Positions 9,234 through 20,760 are shown, counted from the stretch's first letter. The stretch: 64,000 nucleotides of DNA from Pseudomonas oryzihabitans NBRC 102199 (GCF_000730625.1 NZ_BBIT01000005.1:620001-684000); one strand, 5' to 3'. Notes: a model not told the origin generated them from the letters alone. Made by a program: numbers and translations.

Positions 9234-9988
9234 GCGCCTGGCGACTGCTGCTGACCCGGCCGGCGGAGGAGAATCCACCCCTGGCCGCCGCCCTGGACAC
9301 GGCGGGCATCGCCACGGCCAGCCTGCCGCTGCTGGAATTGCAGCCCCTGGCGGAAACCCCCGAACAGCGCTCACTCTGGCTCGATCTCGATCGCTATGCC
9401 GCCGTGCTGGTGGTGAGCAAGCCGGCGGCCCGCATGGGCCTCGCCGCCCTCGATCAGTACTGGCCGCAACCGCCGCTGCAGGCCTGGTTCGCCGTGGGCG
9501 CGGCCACCGCCGCCGTGCTCGAAGACTATGGACTGCAGGTGCACCATCCCCAGCGTGAGGACAGCGAAGGCCTGCTGGCCCTGCCGGCCTTGCAGGAAGC
9601 CCTAGAGCGCCCGGCGCCCGAGGTGCTGCTGCTGCGCGGAGAGGGCGGCCGCGACCTGCTGGTCGACACCCTCACCGCCCGCGGCGCCCGCGTCGAGGTG
9701 CTCGAACTCTATCGCCGCCAGTGCCCGGACTACCCCGCAGGGCAGGTCCTAGAGACCCTGGCAGCGGAACGCCTGAATGCCATCATGGTCAGCAGTGGGC
9801 AGGGTTTCGCGCATCTGCAGGCCTGTGCGGGTGCGGATTGGCCCGCGGTGCGCCGTTATCCCCTGCTGGTACCCAGCGCCCGTGTGGCCGAACTGGCTCG
9901 TGCCAGCGGCTGCGAGCTCATCATCGAGTGCCAGGGCGCCAGCGCCGGCGCCCTGATCGCCGCGCTTGCCCATCACCATCCGGATTGA
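9230..9988 (+). CDS. hemD: Uroporphyrinogen-III synthase
   Basis: A 252-residue protein that cyclises hydroxymethylbilane with inversion of ring D to give uroporphyrinogen III. HemD proteins are poorly conserved, but the opening [12 protein letters not shown], the [10 protein letters not shown] segment, [11 protein letters not shown] and the C-terminal MVSSGQGF region are typical of pseudomonad HemD. Position between hemC and hemX supports the call. The start at 9230 overlaps hemC by 4 nt. Confidence 0.93.
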   Translation: MSAWRLLLTRPAEENPPLAAALDTAGIATASLPLLELQPLAETPEQRSLWLDLDRYAAVLVVSKPAARMGLAALDQYWPQPPLQAWFAVGAATAAVLEDYGLQVHHPQREDSEGLLALPALQEALERPAPEVLLLRGEGGRDLLVDTLTARGARVEVLELYRRQCPDYPAGQVLETLAAERLNAIMVSSGQGFAHLQACAGADWPAVRRYPLLVPSARVAELARASGCELIIECQGASAGALIAALAHHHPD

Positions 9989-10005
9989 CCCTACAAGGAA
10001 TTCCC

Positions 10006-11172
10006 GTGAGCGAAACTCAAGCCCCCCGCGCCGACGACGTCTCTCCCGATCCTGTCGTGACTCCCGCCTCGCCGCCGCCGGCACCCCCACCGGCAAGCGT
10101 GCGCCGCAAGGGCTCGGGCAAGGCGTCCGGTCTGGCGCTGCTGGCCCTGCTGGTGGCCGCCGGTGGCCTGGGTGTCGGCGGCTGGAGCGTCTGGCAACTG
10201 CAGCAGGTGCGTCAGGCCGAGCAGAGTCAGGCCGCCCAGGCCGAGGATCTGCGCAGCCAGCTGCGCCAGCTGGAAATGCGCAACCAGGCGTTGAGTGCCG
10301 ATCTGGGCCGCCTGCCCTCGGCCAACGAGCTGGAAGAGCGCCGCCGTCAGCTTGGTGAGCTGCAGGGCGACCAGCAGCACCTCGCCGAACAATTCAAGGA
10401 GGTGGTCGGCCAGAGTCGCCAGGCTTGGCGCCTGACCGAGGCCGAGCACCTGCTGCGCATGGCCACCCTGCGCATGACCGCGCTGCAGGACGTGCCCAGC
10501 GCCCAGAATCTGCTGCAGGGTGTCGATGACATCCTCAAGGCCCAGAACGATCCGGCCGCCTTCGCCGCCCGCCAGCAACTGGCCAATGCCCAGCAGACCC
10601 TGCGCCAGCTGCCCGACCTGGATCGCACCGGGCAATTCGTCCAGCTGGCATCGCTGCGCAATCAGGTGCAGAGCCTGGAACCCCTGCCGCCACGCTTTTC
10701 CACCACCGTGGCCGACCAGCCCGGCGTCGAAAAGGCCGCGGTCCCGCCGAGCAATGCCCTGCAGCAGTGGTGGCAGGATTTCCGCCAGCGCATCTCCAGC
10801 TACTTCCGCATCGACTTTTCCGCCGACCAGCCGATTCGTCCGCTGCTGGCCGAGGAATCCCTGGCCCAGGTCCGCCTGGCCATGAGCCTGGCCCTGGAAC
10901 AGGCGCAGTGGGCCGTGCTCAACGGCAACCAGGAGGTCTACCGGCTCTCCATCGAGCAGGCCGAAGACGTCCTCGCCGCCCACTTCAACAACCAGAATCC
11001 CGACAGCCGTGCGGTCAAGCTGCGCCTGCAGGAGCTGGCCGAGCGGCCGGTCACCTTCGAGGCCCCTGACCTGACGCCTGCCCTGACCGCGCTGCAGGCC
11101 TACATCGCCCAGCGTCAGCAAATCCAGCCGAACAATGCCGCCGCCGGCGCGGCTCAGGAGAATCGCCCATGA
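10006..11172 (+). CDS. hemX: HemX, uroporphyrinogen-III C-methyltransferase-like membrane protein
   Basis: A 388-residue inner-membrane protein in the heme operon. A Pro/Ala-rich cytoplasmic N-terminus is followed by one membrane segment (about residues 45-65, SGLALLALLVAAGGLGVGGW), then a long Gln-rich coiled coil and a helical periplasmic domain. Despite the legacy annotation there are no methyltransferase motifs. It may be a scaffold with HemY; this is inference. The GTG start has AAGGA at good spacing, and no ATG fits the homology. The stop overlaps hemY (ATGA). Confidence 0.9.
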   Translation: MSETQAPRADDVSPDPVVTPASPPPAPPPASVRRKGSGKASGLALLALLVAAGGLGVGGWSVWQLQQVRQAEQSQAAQAEDLRSQLRQLEMRNQALSADLGRLPSANELEERRRQLGELQGDQQHLAEQFKEVVGQSRQAWRLTEAEHLLRMATLRMTALQDVPSAQNLLQGVDDILKAQNDPAAFAARQQLANAQQTLRQLPDLDRTGQFVQLASLRNQVQSLEPLPPRFSTTVADQPGVEKAAVPPSNALQQWWQDFRQRISSYFRIDFSADQPIRPLLAEESLAQVRLAMSLALEQAQWAVLNGNQEVYRLSIEQAEDVLAAHFNNQNPDSRAVKLRLQELAERPVTFEAPDLTPALTALQAYIAQRQQIQPNNAAAGAAQENRP

Positions 11173-12377
11173 AGCGCCTGTACCTGCTGTTCCTGTTCGC
11201 CCTGCTCGTCGGCCTGGGCGTTGCCGTGGTGCTGGCCAAGGAGCCGGGCTACGTGCTGCTGTCCTACAGCAACTTCCGCTACGAATCGAGTCTCTGGGCC
11301 TTCCTGGCCCTGCTGGTGGCGGTCTGGCTGGCTCTCTACATTCTCAAGCTGGTGCTGGGCGCCCTCGGCCTGACCGGCAAGGTGCTCAACCCCTGGTCGC
11401 GGCACAATCGCCAGCGCCGCCTGGAGCAGGCGCGCCACAAGGGTCAGCTGGAACTGGCCGAAGGCAACTGGAGCGGTGCCCTCAAGCACCTGAAAGGCGC
11501 CGCCGAGCACGCCGACCAGCCGCTGTTCGTCCTGCTGGGCGCCGCCCGCGCCGCCAACGAACTGGGCGACCTCGAAGAACGCGACCGCCTGCTGCGCCAG
11601 GCCCGCGAGCGCGAGCCCCAGGCCGACCTGGCCATCGGTCTGCAGCAGGCCCGGTTGCAGATCGACCGCGGCCAGTATCTGGAAGCCCGTGACAGCCTGG
11701 CGCCGTTGCAGGCCAAGTATCCGAAGAATGGCGAGGTGCTGCTGCAACTGCAGCGCCTGCAGGTGACCCTGCGCGACTGGCCGGCACTGATCGCCCTGCT
11801 GCCGCAACTGCGCAAGCAGCAGGTGCTGCGCCCCCAGGAGCAGGACGACCTGGAGCGCAAGGTCTGGATCGCGACCCTCGACGAGGTGCCCGCCCAGGGC
11901 GCGGAATCGGCGGTGGATGCCCAGTGGCAGCAGGTGCCCACGGCGCTCAAGGGCGATGCCTCGGTGGTGCTGGCCTATGCCCGTCAGCTGCGCGCCATCG
12001 GCCGCGACGACCTGGCCGAAGAGGTGCTGCACATCACCCTGAATCGCCAGTGGGACGAGCGCCTGGTCGAGCTCTATGGCCAGCTGCGTCCGCGCGATGC
12101 CAGTCGTCCGCTGCACCACGCCGAAGGCTGGCTCAAGGATCGCCCCCAGGATGCGGTGCTGCTGCTGGCCCTGGGCCGGTTGTGCATGAACAACCAGCTG
12201 TGGGGCAAGGCGCGCGAATATCTGGAGCGCAGTCTGGCGCAGCGGCCGTCCGCGGTCACCGCCGGCGAACTGGCCAGGGTGGCCATCCAGCTGGGCGATG
12301 TGGACCGCAGCCAGCAGCTCCTGCAGAGCCAGTGGCGCGAGTCCGACACCACTTCGCTGCCGACGCCGCGGGTCTGA
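11169..12377 (+). CDS. hemY: HemY, TPR-containing heme-operon membrane protein
   Basis: A 402-residue inner-membrane protein with two N-terminal membrane segments (about 4-24 and 41-65) around a KEPGYVLL loop, then a cytoplasmic array of TPR-like helices (residues ~95-390). The HemY_N domain and its place after hemX identify it. This is the proteobacterial HemY of the hemCDXY operon, not the Bacillus protoporphyrinogen oxidase of the same name. Its exact role in tetrapyrrole metabolism is unsettled. It starts inside the hemX stop codon. Confidence 0.92.
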   Translation: MKRLYLLFLFALLVGLGVAVVLAKEPGYVLLSYSNFRYESSLWAFLALLVAVWLALYILKLVLGALGLTGKVLNPWSRHNRQRRLEQARHKGQLELAEGNWSGALKHLKGAAEHADQPLFVLLGAARAANELGDLEERDRLLRQAREREPQADLAIGLQQARLQIDRGQYLEARDSLAPLQAKYPKNGEVLLQLQRLQVTLRDWPALIALLPQLRKQQVLRPQEQDDLERKVWIATLDEVPAQGAESAVDAQWQQVPTALKGDASVVLAYARQLRAIGRDDLAEEVLHITLNRQWDERLVELYGQLRPRDASRPLHHAEGWLKDRPQDAVLLLALGRLCMNNQLWGKAREYLERSLAQRPSAVTAGELARVAIQLGDVDRSQQLLQSQWRESDTTSLPTPRV

Positions 12378-12465
12378 CGGCGCGGCTCGTCTGCCCGGGT
12401 CCTTGAAAGGTGCCCGGGCTTTCTCTACCGTAACGTCCCAATTCCCTGTTGGAGACGGCGCGTCC

Positions 12466-12951
12466 GTGACTAGTCCCCGCTTCATCTTTCTGTTCATGGC
12501 CGCCACCTGTGCGGTGCTCATGGGCGTCGGTCTCTATCTCGAACACGTGGTCGGCCTCGAGCCCTGCCCGCTGTGCGTCATGCAACGGATCTTCTTCATC
12601 CTGGTCGGGGTGGTGGCGCTGATCGCCGGCATCCAGGCGCCGGGCAAGCGCGGACGACGCATCTATGGCGTGGTCCTGCTGCTGCTGGCCGCCGCCGGCG
12701 CCGCCACCGCGGGCCGCCAGGTCTATCTGCAGACGGTCCCGGCGGAAGAGCTGGCGGCCTGCCTGCCGAGCCTCGACTACATGATGCAGGCGCTGCCCTT
12801 CCAGGAAATCATCCGCCTGGTCCTGCACGGCACCGCCGACTGCGCCGAGGTCAACTGGACGCTGTTCGGTCTGAGCATCCCGGAATGGAGCCTGCTGGCC
12901 TTCGTGCTGCTCATGGCCCTGAGCCTGGTCAAGATCTTCCGCCGTCGCTGA
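12466..12951 (+). CDS. dsbB: Disulfide bond formation protein DsbB family
   Basis: A 161-residue inner-membrane protein with four predicted membrane segments that re-oxidises periplasmic DsbA and passes electrons to quinone. The first periplasmic loop has the redox pair C34-C37 (EPCPLC) followed by MQR; the second pair is C99 and C126. GTG at 12466 gives the homologous N-terminus MTSPRFIFLF; GGAG lies about 11 nt upstream. Position between hemY and algQ is conserved in Pseudomonas. Which DsbB paralogue of P. aeruginosa it corresponds to cannot be decided here. Confidence 0.93.
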   Translation: MTSPRFIFLFMAATCAVLMGVGLYLEHVVGLEPCPLCVMQRIFFILVGVVALIAGIQAPGKRGRRIYGVVLLLLAAAGAATAGRQVYLQTVPAEELAACLPSLDYMMQALPFQEIIRLVLHGTADCAEVNWTLFGLSIPEWSLLAFVLLMALSLVKIFRRR

Positions 12952-13060
12952 GCTTTCTCCGAGCAACGGCACTCGCCTGGCGAGGCGATGTCGGTATAGT
13001 TCCTGATAACAGCCGGGCGCCTGCGCCCGGACCGTCTCGCCCGTATAGAGAGCTGCCGTC

Positions 13061-13537
13061 ATGCTAGAAACCTGCCGCAATGCCCAGGAACGCTGGGGTG
13101 GGGTCCACCAGCTGATCGACCGCTGGCTGATTGCCCGCCGCGAGCTGGTGACCGCTTACGAAACCCTGGACATGGAGCCCCTGCTGGGACCGGTGCGCGA
13201 GGTCAGCGAACTGGAGCGGCTCTGCGACATGCTGGTCGACTACATGTCCACCGCGCATTTCGAGATCTACGAGCAACTGGTGGCCGAAGCCCGGGAATTC
13301 CAGGACGAGCGCGCCATCGAGTTCGCCGACAGCGTCTATCCGCGCCTGCAGGCCCTGACCGACGCCGCTCTGAACTTCAACGACAGATTCGAGCGCGGGG
13401 CCTATCGGGACCCGGGTCTGCTGACCATCGAACTCAAGCTGCTGGGCGAAACCCTGCGCGAGCGCTTCGAACTCGAAGACTGCCTGATCGAGGTGCTGCA
13501 CACCTCGCACCAGCAACCGCGGCTGGCGTCGGTCTAG
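13061..13537 (+). CDS. algQ: Sigma-70-binding regulator AlgQ (Rsd family)
   Basis: A 158-residue helical protein of the Rsd/AlgQ family, which binds region 4 of the housekeeping sigma factor and in P. aeruginosa affects alginate and siderophore genes. The opening LETCRNAQERWGGVHQLIDRWL, the segment FCDMLVDYMSTAHFEIYEQL-like (here LCDMLVDYMSTAHFEIYE) and LGETLRERFELED are family hallmarks. It follows dsbB and ends in a CTAG shared with the convergent gene. Confidence 0.95.
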   Translation: MLETCRNAQERWGGVHQLIDRWLIARRELVTAYETLDMEPLLGPVREVSELERLCDMLVDYMSTAHFEIYEQLVAEAREFQDERAIEFADSVYPRLQALTDAALNFNDRFERGAYRDPGLLTIELKLLGETLRERFELEDCLIEVLHTSHQQPRLASV

Positions 13538-13998
13538 CCCCGGTTCCCCCGCGCGGCCTCGGCCAGCAGGTCGAGGTCCGCTGCGGCTGCCTCGCGCGGT
13601 GCCAGCGCGTGCAGCCAATCCCCCGGGCCCTGTGCCCCGCGACACGGCCAATGGCCCGCGAGTCGTGCCAGACGCGCGAGCTGTTCACGTTCCGCGGCCA
13701 ATTCCAGTCCCTTGAGCTGCTCCCGCAGGGCCGCCAGGCTCTCGTCCGCGCTGGACGCGGCCTTCCAGGCCTGGCGCAACTGGCGCAGGGGGCGTACCAC
13801 CGTATCCTGCCAGTGCTGCGAGGCGCGCTGCAGCCGGGCCAGGCCCTCGGCATCCAGGGCGCAGTTGCGGCGATCCAGCCAGAGCGCCGTCAGCACCAGA
13901 CAGACGTCGGCGCCGGCCTCTTGCAGACGCAAACAGGCGCCTTCCACGCCGGGCCGGGCGTATACTGCCAACGCGAATTCCCATAGGTCCTCTTGCAT
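13534..13998 (-). CDS. TIGR02444 family (DUF2390) protein, unknown function
   Basis: A 154-residue soluble protein without signal or membrane segments. The opening LWEFALAVYARPGVEGACLRLQ and the following VCLVLTALWLD match the TIGR02444/DUF2390 family, whose function is not known. It converges on algQ with overlapping stops in one CTAG and is divergent from the ABC-F gene. In several pseudomonads this family lies in the same algQ to ABC-F interval. Confidence 0.85.
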   Translation of the reverse strand: MQEDLWEFALAVYARPGVEGACLRLQEAGADVCLVLTALWLDRRNCALDAEGLARLQRASQHWQDTVVRPLRQLRQAWKAASSADESLAALREQLKGLELAAEREQLARLARLAGHWPCRGAQGPGDWLHALAPREAAAADLDLLAEAARGNRG

Positions 13999-14045
13999 GT
14001 CCGCCTCCCCGTTCGTGGGTGGTGGAGCTGCTACACTCCGCCGCC

Positions 14046-15958
<1,913 letters not shown>

Positions 15959-15959
<1 letters not shown>

Positions 15960-16537
15960 TGACCGAGTGGCTGCACACCTGGCTGCCGGGGTGGGGCGAC
16001 TACCTGCTGGTGGCCGGCCAGGTCGCCCTGGTACTGCTGATCGGCTATGTGCTGCAGCGCATCGTGGCCCGCGCCGTCACCGGCCTGGGCGAACGCTATC
16101 CGCTGCCGCCGCAGATCGTACTCGGCCTGCGCGGCACCCTGCGCTGGCTGATCATGGGCAGTGCCATCCTCATGGCCCTGGAGCGCTTCGGGGTGTCCGC
16201 AGCGGTGCTCTGGACGGCCATTTCCGGTTTCGTCGCCGTGGCCGCGGTGGCCTTCTTCGCCATCTGGAGCGTGCTCTCCAACCTGTTCTGCGCGGTGCTG
16301 ATCTTTACCGTCGGCCCCTTCCGCCTGGGCGATCGCATCGAGGTGCTGGACGCCTCGGACAAACCCGGCATCAAGGGCCGGGTGGTGGCGATCAACATGC
16401 TCTTCGTGACCCTGCAGGAACTGGACGACAACCAGGAAGGCGCCCTGGTGCAGATTCCCAACACCCAGTTCTTCCAGAAGTCGGTCCGTCGCTGGCGCGA
16501 TGCCGACGGCTCCTTCGATTTCCATCTCGACAGGTGA
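15959..16537 (+). CDS. Small MscS-family mechanosensitive channel
   Basis: A 192-residue inner-membrane protein. It has membrane segments at about 14-33, 57-80 and 83-110, the last being Gly/Ala-rich (ISGFVAVAAVAFFAIWSVLSNLFCAV) like the pore helix TM3 of MscS. A short beta domain follows (FRLGDRIEVL, GRVVAINMLFVTL). The protein is shorter than E. coli MscS (286 aa) and lacks most of the cytoplasmic cage. It probably helps relieve hypo-osmotic stress. The start is coupled to the upstream ATPase by TGATG. Confidence 0.88.
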
Positions 16538-16541
16538 ACCC

Positions 16542-17177
16542 ATGAGTCTGCAGGTCTGGACCGGTTTCTTCATTGCCTGCTGGATGATCAGTCTCTCGCC
16601 CGGAGCCGGGGCGATCGCCTCCATGAGCGCCGGCGTGACCCTGGGCTTCCGCCGCGGCTACTGGACGGCCATCGGTCTGCAGCTGGGACTGGCGCTGCAG
16701 ATCGCCATCGTTGCCGTGGGCGTCGGCGCCCTACTGGCGACCTCGCAGCTGGCCTTCACCCTGATCAAGTGGTTCGGTGTGGCCTATCTCGCCTACCTGG
16801 CGCTCCGCCAGTGGCGCGCGGCGCCCATGGATCTGGGTGAACAGGTGGTCGGCGAGCGTCTGCCACCGCGGATCGGCGCCCTGGTCATGCGCGGTTTCCT
16901 GGTCAACGTCAGCAATCCCAAGGCGCTGATCTTCATGCTCGCGGTGCTGCCGCAATTCGTCGATCCCCATGCGCCCCTGACCGCGCAGTACCTGATCATC
17001 GGGGCGACCATGGTCAGTGTCGACCTGATCGTGATGGCGGGCTACACCGGGCTGGCTGCCCGGGTGCTGACCCTGCTGCGCACCCCGCGCCAGCAGCGCA
17101 TCACCAACCGGGTATTCGCCAGCCTGTTCCTCGCGGCGGCCGCGTTGCTGTCCACGGTGCGCCGCGCCGCGGTCTGA
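16542..17177 (+). CDS. LysE/RhtB family amino-acid exporter
   Basis: A 211-residue inner-membrane protein with about six hydrophobic segments. The N-terminal SLSPGAGAIASMSAGVTLGFRRGYW is the LysE/RhtB family signature (PGP-like turn and G-x-R-x-G). Such proteins export amino acids or their derivatives, but the substrate cannot be deduced. It begins 4 nt after the channel gene, so the ATPase, channel and exporter may form one transcript. ATG 16542 gives the standard N-terminus; a longer in-frame start would overlap the channel gene. Confidence 0.9.
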   Translation: MSLQVWTGFFIACWMISLSPGAGAIASMSAGVTLGFRRGYWTAIGLQLGLALQIAIVAVGVGALLATSQLAFTLIKWFGVAYLAYLALRQWRAAPMDLGEQVVGERLPPRIGALVMRGFLVNVSNPKALIFMLAVLPQFVDPHAPLTAQYLIIGATMVSVDLIVMAGYTGLAARVLTLLRTPRQQRITNRVFASLFLAAAALLSTVRRAAV

Positions 17178-17185
17178 AGCCGGGG

Positions 17186-17950
17186 CTACCAGACCACCGA
17201 CTGCCCCTGCCAATCCCAGAAACTGCCGGTCTCGGCCGGCGTACGGGCGGCCAGCACCGCCAGCAGGCGCTCTGCCGCGTAGGCGGGCGTGAACAGCTTG
17301 TCCGCCGGCACCCGCGCCTGGAAGGGCCGGGACAACGCCGTGTCCGTGGTGCCGGGATGCAGGGCCAGCACGCAGCTCTGGGGATTGAGCCGGGTCAGCT
17401 CGATGCTGGCGCAGCGCAGCCCCTGATTCAGCGCCGCCTTGGCCATCCGATAGCCATACCAGCCACCCAGCTGGTTGTCGCCGATGGAGCCGACCCGCGC
17501 TGACAGCGCCGCGATCTGACAGGGATGCTGGCCCTTGAGCAGTGGCGTCAGCTGGCGGATCAGCAGCAGCGGCAGCACGGCATTGGCCAGATAGCTTTCC
17601 AGCAGCCCGGCCTGATCCACCTGCGCCAGACTCTTCTCGGCGCGCGCCCGTTCGCCCTGCAGCAGCCCCGAGGCGCACAGCAGCAGATCCAGGCGGGGCG
17701 TCTCGTCCGCCAGCCGGGCTGCCAGATCGGTAGTGGTCAGCGGATCGACGTCGAGGCGGCGCAGGCGTGGGCCATGCTGCCGCTCCAGCGCGGCCAGGCC
17801 GTCATGCGTGTCGGCGTGGCGCGCGCAGGCCCAGACCCGCGCGACGTCATCGCGTGCCAGCAGCTGTTCGCACAGGGCCAGGCCGAGGCCGCCGGTGGCG
17901 CCATACACCAGGGCCTGGGCGGGCTGCGCCAGGCGTTGCCAGAAAGTCAT
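17186..17950 (-). CDS. Short-chain dehydrogenase/reductase (SDR)
   Basis: A 254-residue Rossmann-fold oxidoreductase. The cofactor motif YGATGGLG is at residues 16-23, the NA-x-L-P stretch follows, and the catalytic residues appear as the serine of LSARVGS and YGYRMAK (Y-x3-K). LHPGTTDTALSRPF resembles the PG motif of C-factor/CsgA-like SDRs. Substrate unknown. It is convergent with the LysE gene (8 nt gap) and divergent from the DUF188 gene. Confidence 0.9.
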   Translation of the reverse strand: MTFWQRLAQPAQALVYGATGGLGLALCEQLLARDDVARVWACARHADTHDGLAALERQHGPRLRRLDVDPLTTTDLAARLADETPRLDLLLCASGLLQGERARAEKSLAQVDQAGLLESYLANAVLPLLLIRQLTPLLKGQHPCQIAALSARVGSIGDNQLGGWYGYRMAKAALNQGLRCASIELTRLNPQSCVLALHPGTTDTALSRPFQARVPADKLFTPAYAAERLLAVLAARTPAETGSFWDWQGQSVVW

Positions 17951-18050
17951 GGGGGACTCCAGTCAGGTCGCTATCCCTGTCCGACCGCGCCGCTGCGCTG
18001 GGGTGCGCCGGCGTAGCGCGGTATCCTGGGCTTTTGCCGGAGAAATTCCC

Positions 18051-18512
18051 GTGATCCTGTGGATCGATGCCGATGCCTGTCCACGCGCCGCCAAGGAGCT
18101 GGTCTGCAAGTTCGCTCTCAAGCGCAAGCTGGAGGTGGTGCTGGTGGCGGGGCAGCCGCAGATCAAGCCGCCCTTCGCCTGTGTCCGCTTGGTGGTGGTC
18201 CCCAGTGGCCCCGACGCCGCCGACGACCACCTGGTCGAGCAGGCTCAGCCGGGTGACCTGGTGATCTGCAGCGACATTCCCCTGGCCGATCGGCTGGTTA
18301 AGAAGGGCGTGGCCGCGCTGGATCCGCGTGGTCAGGAATTCGACGAGCGCAACATGGGGCAGCGGCTGGCCATGCGCAATCTGATGACCGATCTGCGCGA
18401 CCAGGGACAGATGGGCGGGGGCCAGGCCGGCTACGGCGAGCGTGATCGCCAGGCCTTCGCCAACGCCCTGGACCGGCTGATCACCCGCCTCCAGCGCAGC
18501 GCCGCCGGCTAG
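18051..18512 (+). CDS. DUF188 (YaiI/YqxD) family protein
   Basis: A 153-residue protein of UPF0178, a PIN-like fold family. ILWIDADACPRAAKEL at the N-terminus and CSDIPLADRLVKKG in the middle are diagnostic, with conserved Asp residues suited to metal binding. Some members have been proposed to be nucleases but function is not established. The GTG start has GGAG at proper spacing (CCGGAGAAATTCCC). It is convergent with the following MHYT gene. Confidence 0.92.
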   Translation: MILWIDADACPRAAKELVCKFALKRKLEVVLVAGQPQIKPPFACVRLVVVPSGPDAADDHLVEQAQPGDLVICSDIPLADRLVKKGVAALDPRGQEFDERNMGQRLAMRNLMTDLRDQGQMGGGQAGYGERDRQAFANALDRLITRLQRSAAG

Positions 18513-18521
18513 GGCGGCCTG

Positions 18522-20648
18522 CTAGGCGGGCACGGCGGCGAGGGCGGGTTGCTGCAGCCAGGTACGCAGCTGCGGCAACGGCATGGGCCGGCCGAACAGA
18601 TAGCCCTGCATGAAGTTGCAGCCGTTGGCCTGCAGGAACTGGCGTTGCTCGCTGGTTTCCACCCCCTCGGCGACCACATTGAGGCCCAGCTTGTGCGCCA
18701 TGGCGATGATCGCCGCGGCGATGGCCATGTCGTTGCTCTGCTTGGGGATGGTGCGGACGAAGGCGCGATCGACCTTGAGCGAATCCACCGGCAGCCGGCT
18801 CAGGTAGGCCAGCGACGAGTAGCCACTGCCGAAATCGTCGATGGATACCCGCACGCCCAGGGTCCGGATCTCGCCGAGCACCTCGACCGCCACGTTGAGG
18901 CTGTGCATCAAGGCGTTCTCGGTCACCTCGAGAATCAGCGCCGAGGCCGGCAGATCTTCGGCCTGCAGCGCCCGGGCGATGGACTGGGGCAGGAGGCGAT
19001 CGCTCAGATTGAGCGCCGAGCAATTCACCGAGACGCGCAGAGCCGCGTGACCTTCGCGGTGCAGCTGGGCGAGGTCCGCGCAGGCCTGGCGCATGACCCA
19101 GCCATCCAGGTCGGCGATCAACCCGGTTTCCTCGGCGACGCGGACGAAGCGCTCGGGACTCAGCGGACCCAGGACCGGATGCTGCCAGCGGACCAGGGCT
19201 TCCAGGGCCACCGGCGCACCGGCGGGGTCGACGATGGGTTGGTAGGCCACGTGCAGGCCGCCCTGGGCTAGAGCCTGGCGCAGGTCCATCTCCAGGCTCA
19301 GCAGGTCGTCGGCGTCGCGCTGGAGTTCGGTGGTGAATCTCTGGCTGCGATTGCGCCCGCTGCGCTTGCAATGGCCGACCGCGAGGCCAGCGCTGCGCAG
19401 CAGCTGGCCGGCGTTGGCGCCGTCCTGGGGATAGTGGGCGATGCCCAGGCTGAAGGTCATGGCAATGCGCTGCCCGGCCAGCTCGAAGGGCGGTCGCAAC
19501 TGCTCCAGCAGGCGCATGGCCAGGGGCTGGCTGTCGCCGCGCTGGCCGAGCGGCAGCAGCAGGCTGAACTCGTCGCCGGCATAGCGGGCCAGCGGCAGGT
19601 CGTCATCGAGCACCGCGCGGATCCGCTGCGCCATCTGGATCAGCAGTTCATCGCCAAGGGCATGGCCGAGGCTGTCGTTGATGCGCTTGAAGTGATCGAT
19701 GTCCAGCATCAGCAGGGCGAACTGCTCACCGGTGCGCGCCTGGCCGATGGCCCGATCGACGGTCTGGATGAAGCTGCCGCCATTGAGCAGGTGGGTGAGG
19801 GGATCGTGCAGGGTGATCTGGTCGAGGGTGGTCGAGACCCGCTCCAGCCGCAGGCGCTGGGCATTGAAGCGTTCGCCGGCCCAGGCGGCGAGCAGGCCGA
19901 CCATGATGATGAACAGGGTGCCGAGGGCGATGCCCATGCCCAGTTCCAGGTGCTGATTGGCTTCCGCCAGGCCGCCGGGTTCGAAACCGATAGGCACGGC
20001 GAGGGTGAGGGCGGCCATGCCGGTGAAGTGCATGGAGACGATGGCGAAACCCAGGACCAGACTGCCCAGCAGGCGCAGCCAGAAGGTCCTGAGGCCGGTC
20101 CTGCCGCGCAGGCGGAAGGCCAGCAGCAGCGCGCCCAGGGAGGCGAGGCTGGCGACCACCACCGAAACCACCACCAGCAGGGGATCATAGAGCTGCACGG
20201 CCACCGACTGCATGGCCAGCATGCCGGTGTAGTGCATGGTCGCGATGCCCAGGCCGGCGGCGAGGGCGGCGAGCCCGTATTGCGGTGCGGTCAGGGACTC
20301 GCGCCCGATCAGGTGCATGACCGTATAGGACACGGCGATGGCGATCAGCAGCGAGGCCAGGGTCTGCAGGGGCGCATAGTGCACATGGATGCCGATCTTG
20401 AACGACAGCATGGCGAGGAAGTGCATCGACCAGATGCCCCCGCCCAGGGCGACGGCACCGATCAGCTTGGCCAGCTCGCTGCCGCGGCGGGAGCGACTGT
20501 TGGTCACCCAGTCGGCCATGGCCAGGGCGGTGTAGCCGGCGGCGCTGGCGATCAGGTACGACAGGACCACGAGCAGACTTTCGTACTCGTTGGCAGCCAG
20601 GATCTGATGGCCGGGAGGCAGCAGGGTGGAGAAGTTCAGCATGCTCAA
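18522..20648 (-). CDS. MHYT-GGDEF-EAL cyclic-di-GMP signalling protein
   Basis: A 708-residue inner-membrane protein. The N-terminal MHYT sensor has seven hydrophobic segments with the repeats SMHFLAM, TMHYTGM and SMHFTGM, proposed to bind a metal and sense O2, CO or NO. The GGDEF domain (about 285-440) reads RYAGDEF instead of RYGGDEF. The EAL phosphodiesterase domain (about 450-700) keeps EALVRWQHP, LEVTENAL, SIDDFGSGYSSL, LKVDR and AEGVET, so c-di-GMP hydrolysis is expected. The architecture resembles P. aeruginosa MucR and NbdA; a dispersal or alginate role is inference. Confidence 0.93.
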   Translation of the reverse strand: MSMLNFSTLLPPGHQILAANEYESLLVVLSYLIASAAGYTALAMADWVTNSRSRRGSELAKLIGAVALGGGIWSMHFLAMLSFKIGIHVHYAPLQTLASLLIAIAVSYTVMHLIGRESLTAPQYGLAALAAGLGIATMHYTGMLAMQSVAVQLYDPLLVVVSVVVASLASLGALLLAFRLRGRTGLRTFWLRLLGSLVLGFAIVSMHFTGMAALTLAVPIGFEPGGLAEANQHLELGMGIALGTLFIIMVGLLAAWAGERFNAQRLRLERVSTTLDQITLHDPLTHLLNGGSFIQTVDRAIGQARTGEQFALLMLDIDHFKRINDSLGHALGDELLIQMAQRIRAVLDDDLPLARYAGDEFSLLLPLGQRGDSQPLAMRLLEQLRPPFELAGQRIAMTFSLGIAHYPQDGANAGQLLRSAGLAVGHCKRSGRNRSQRFTTELQRDADDLLSLEMDLRQALAQGGLHVAYQPIVDPAGAPVALEALVRWQHPVLGPLSPERFVRVAEETGLIADLDGWVMRQACADLAQLHREGHAALRVSVNCSALNLSDRLLPQSIARALQAEDLPASALILEVTENALMHSLNVAVEVLGEIRTLGVRVSIDDFGSGYSSLAYLSRLPVDSLKVDRAFVRTIPKQSNDMAIAAAIIAMAHKLGLNVVAEGVETSEQRQFLQANGCNFMQGYLFGRPMPLPQLRTWLQQPALAAVPA

Positions 20649-20760
20649 TCGCCAGCGTGCACACGAGGTTTTTGGAGGGGTTGCTGCTCAGGGCATCGGC
20701 AGCAGCAGCCGGGCCTTTAATCCATTCGATGGACGTAGCGGGTGAGGAGCTGCCCGGCCG

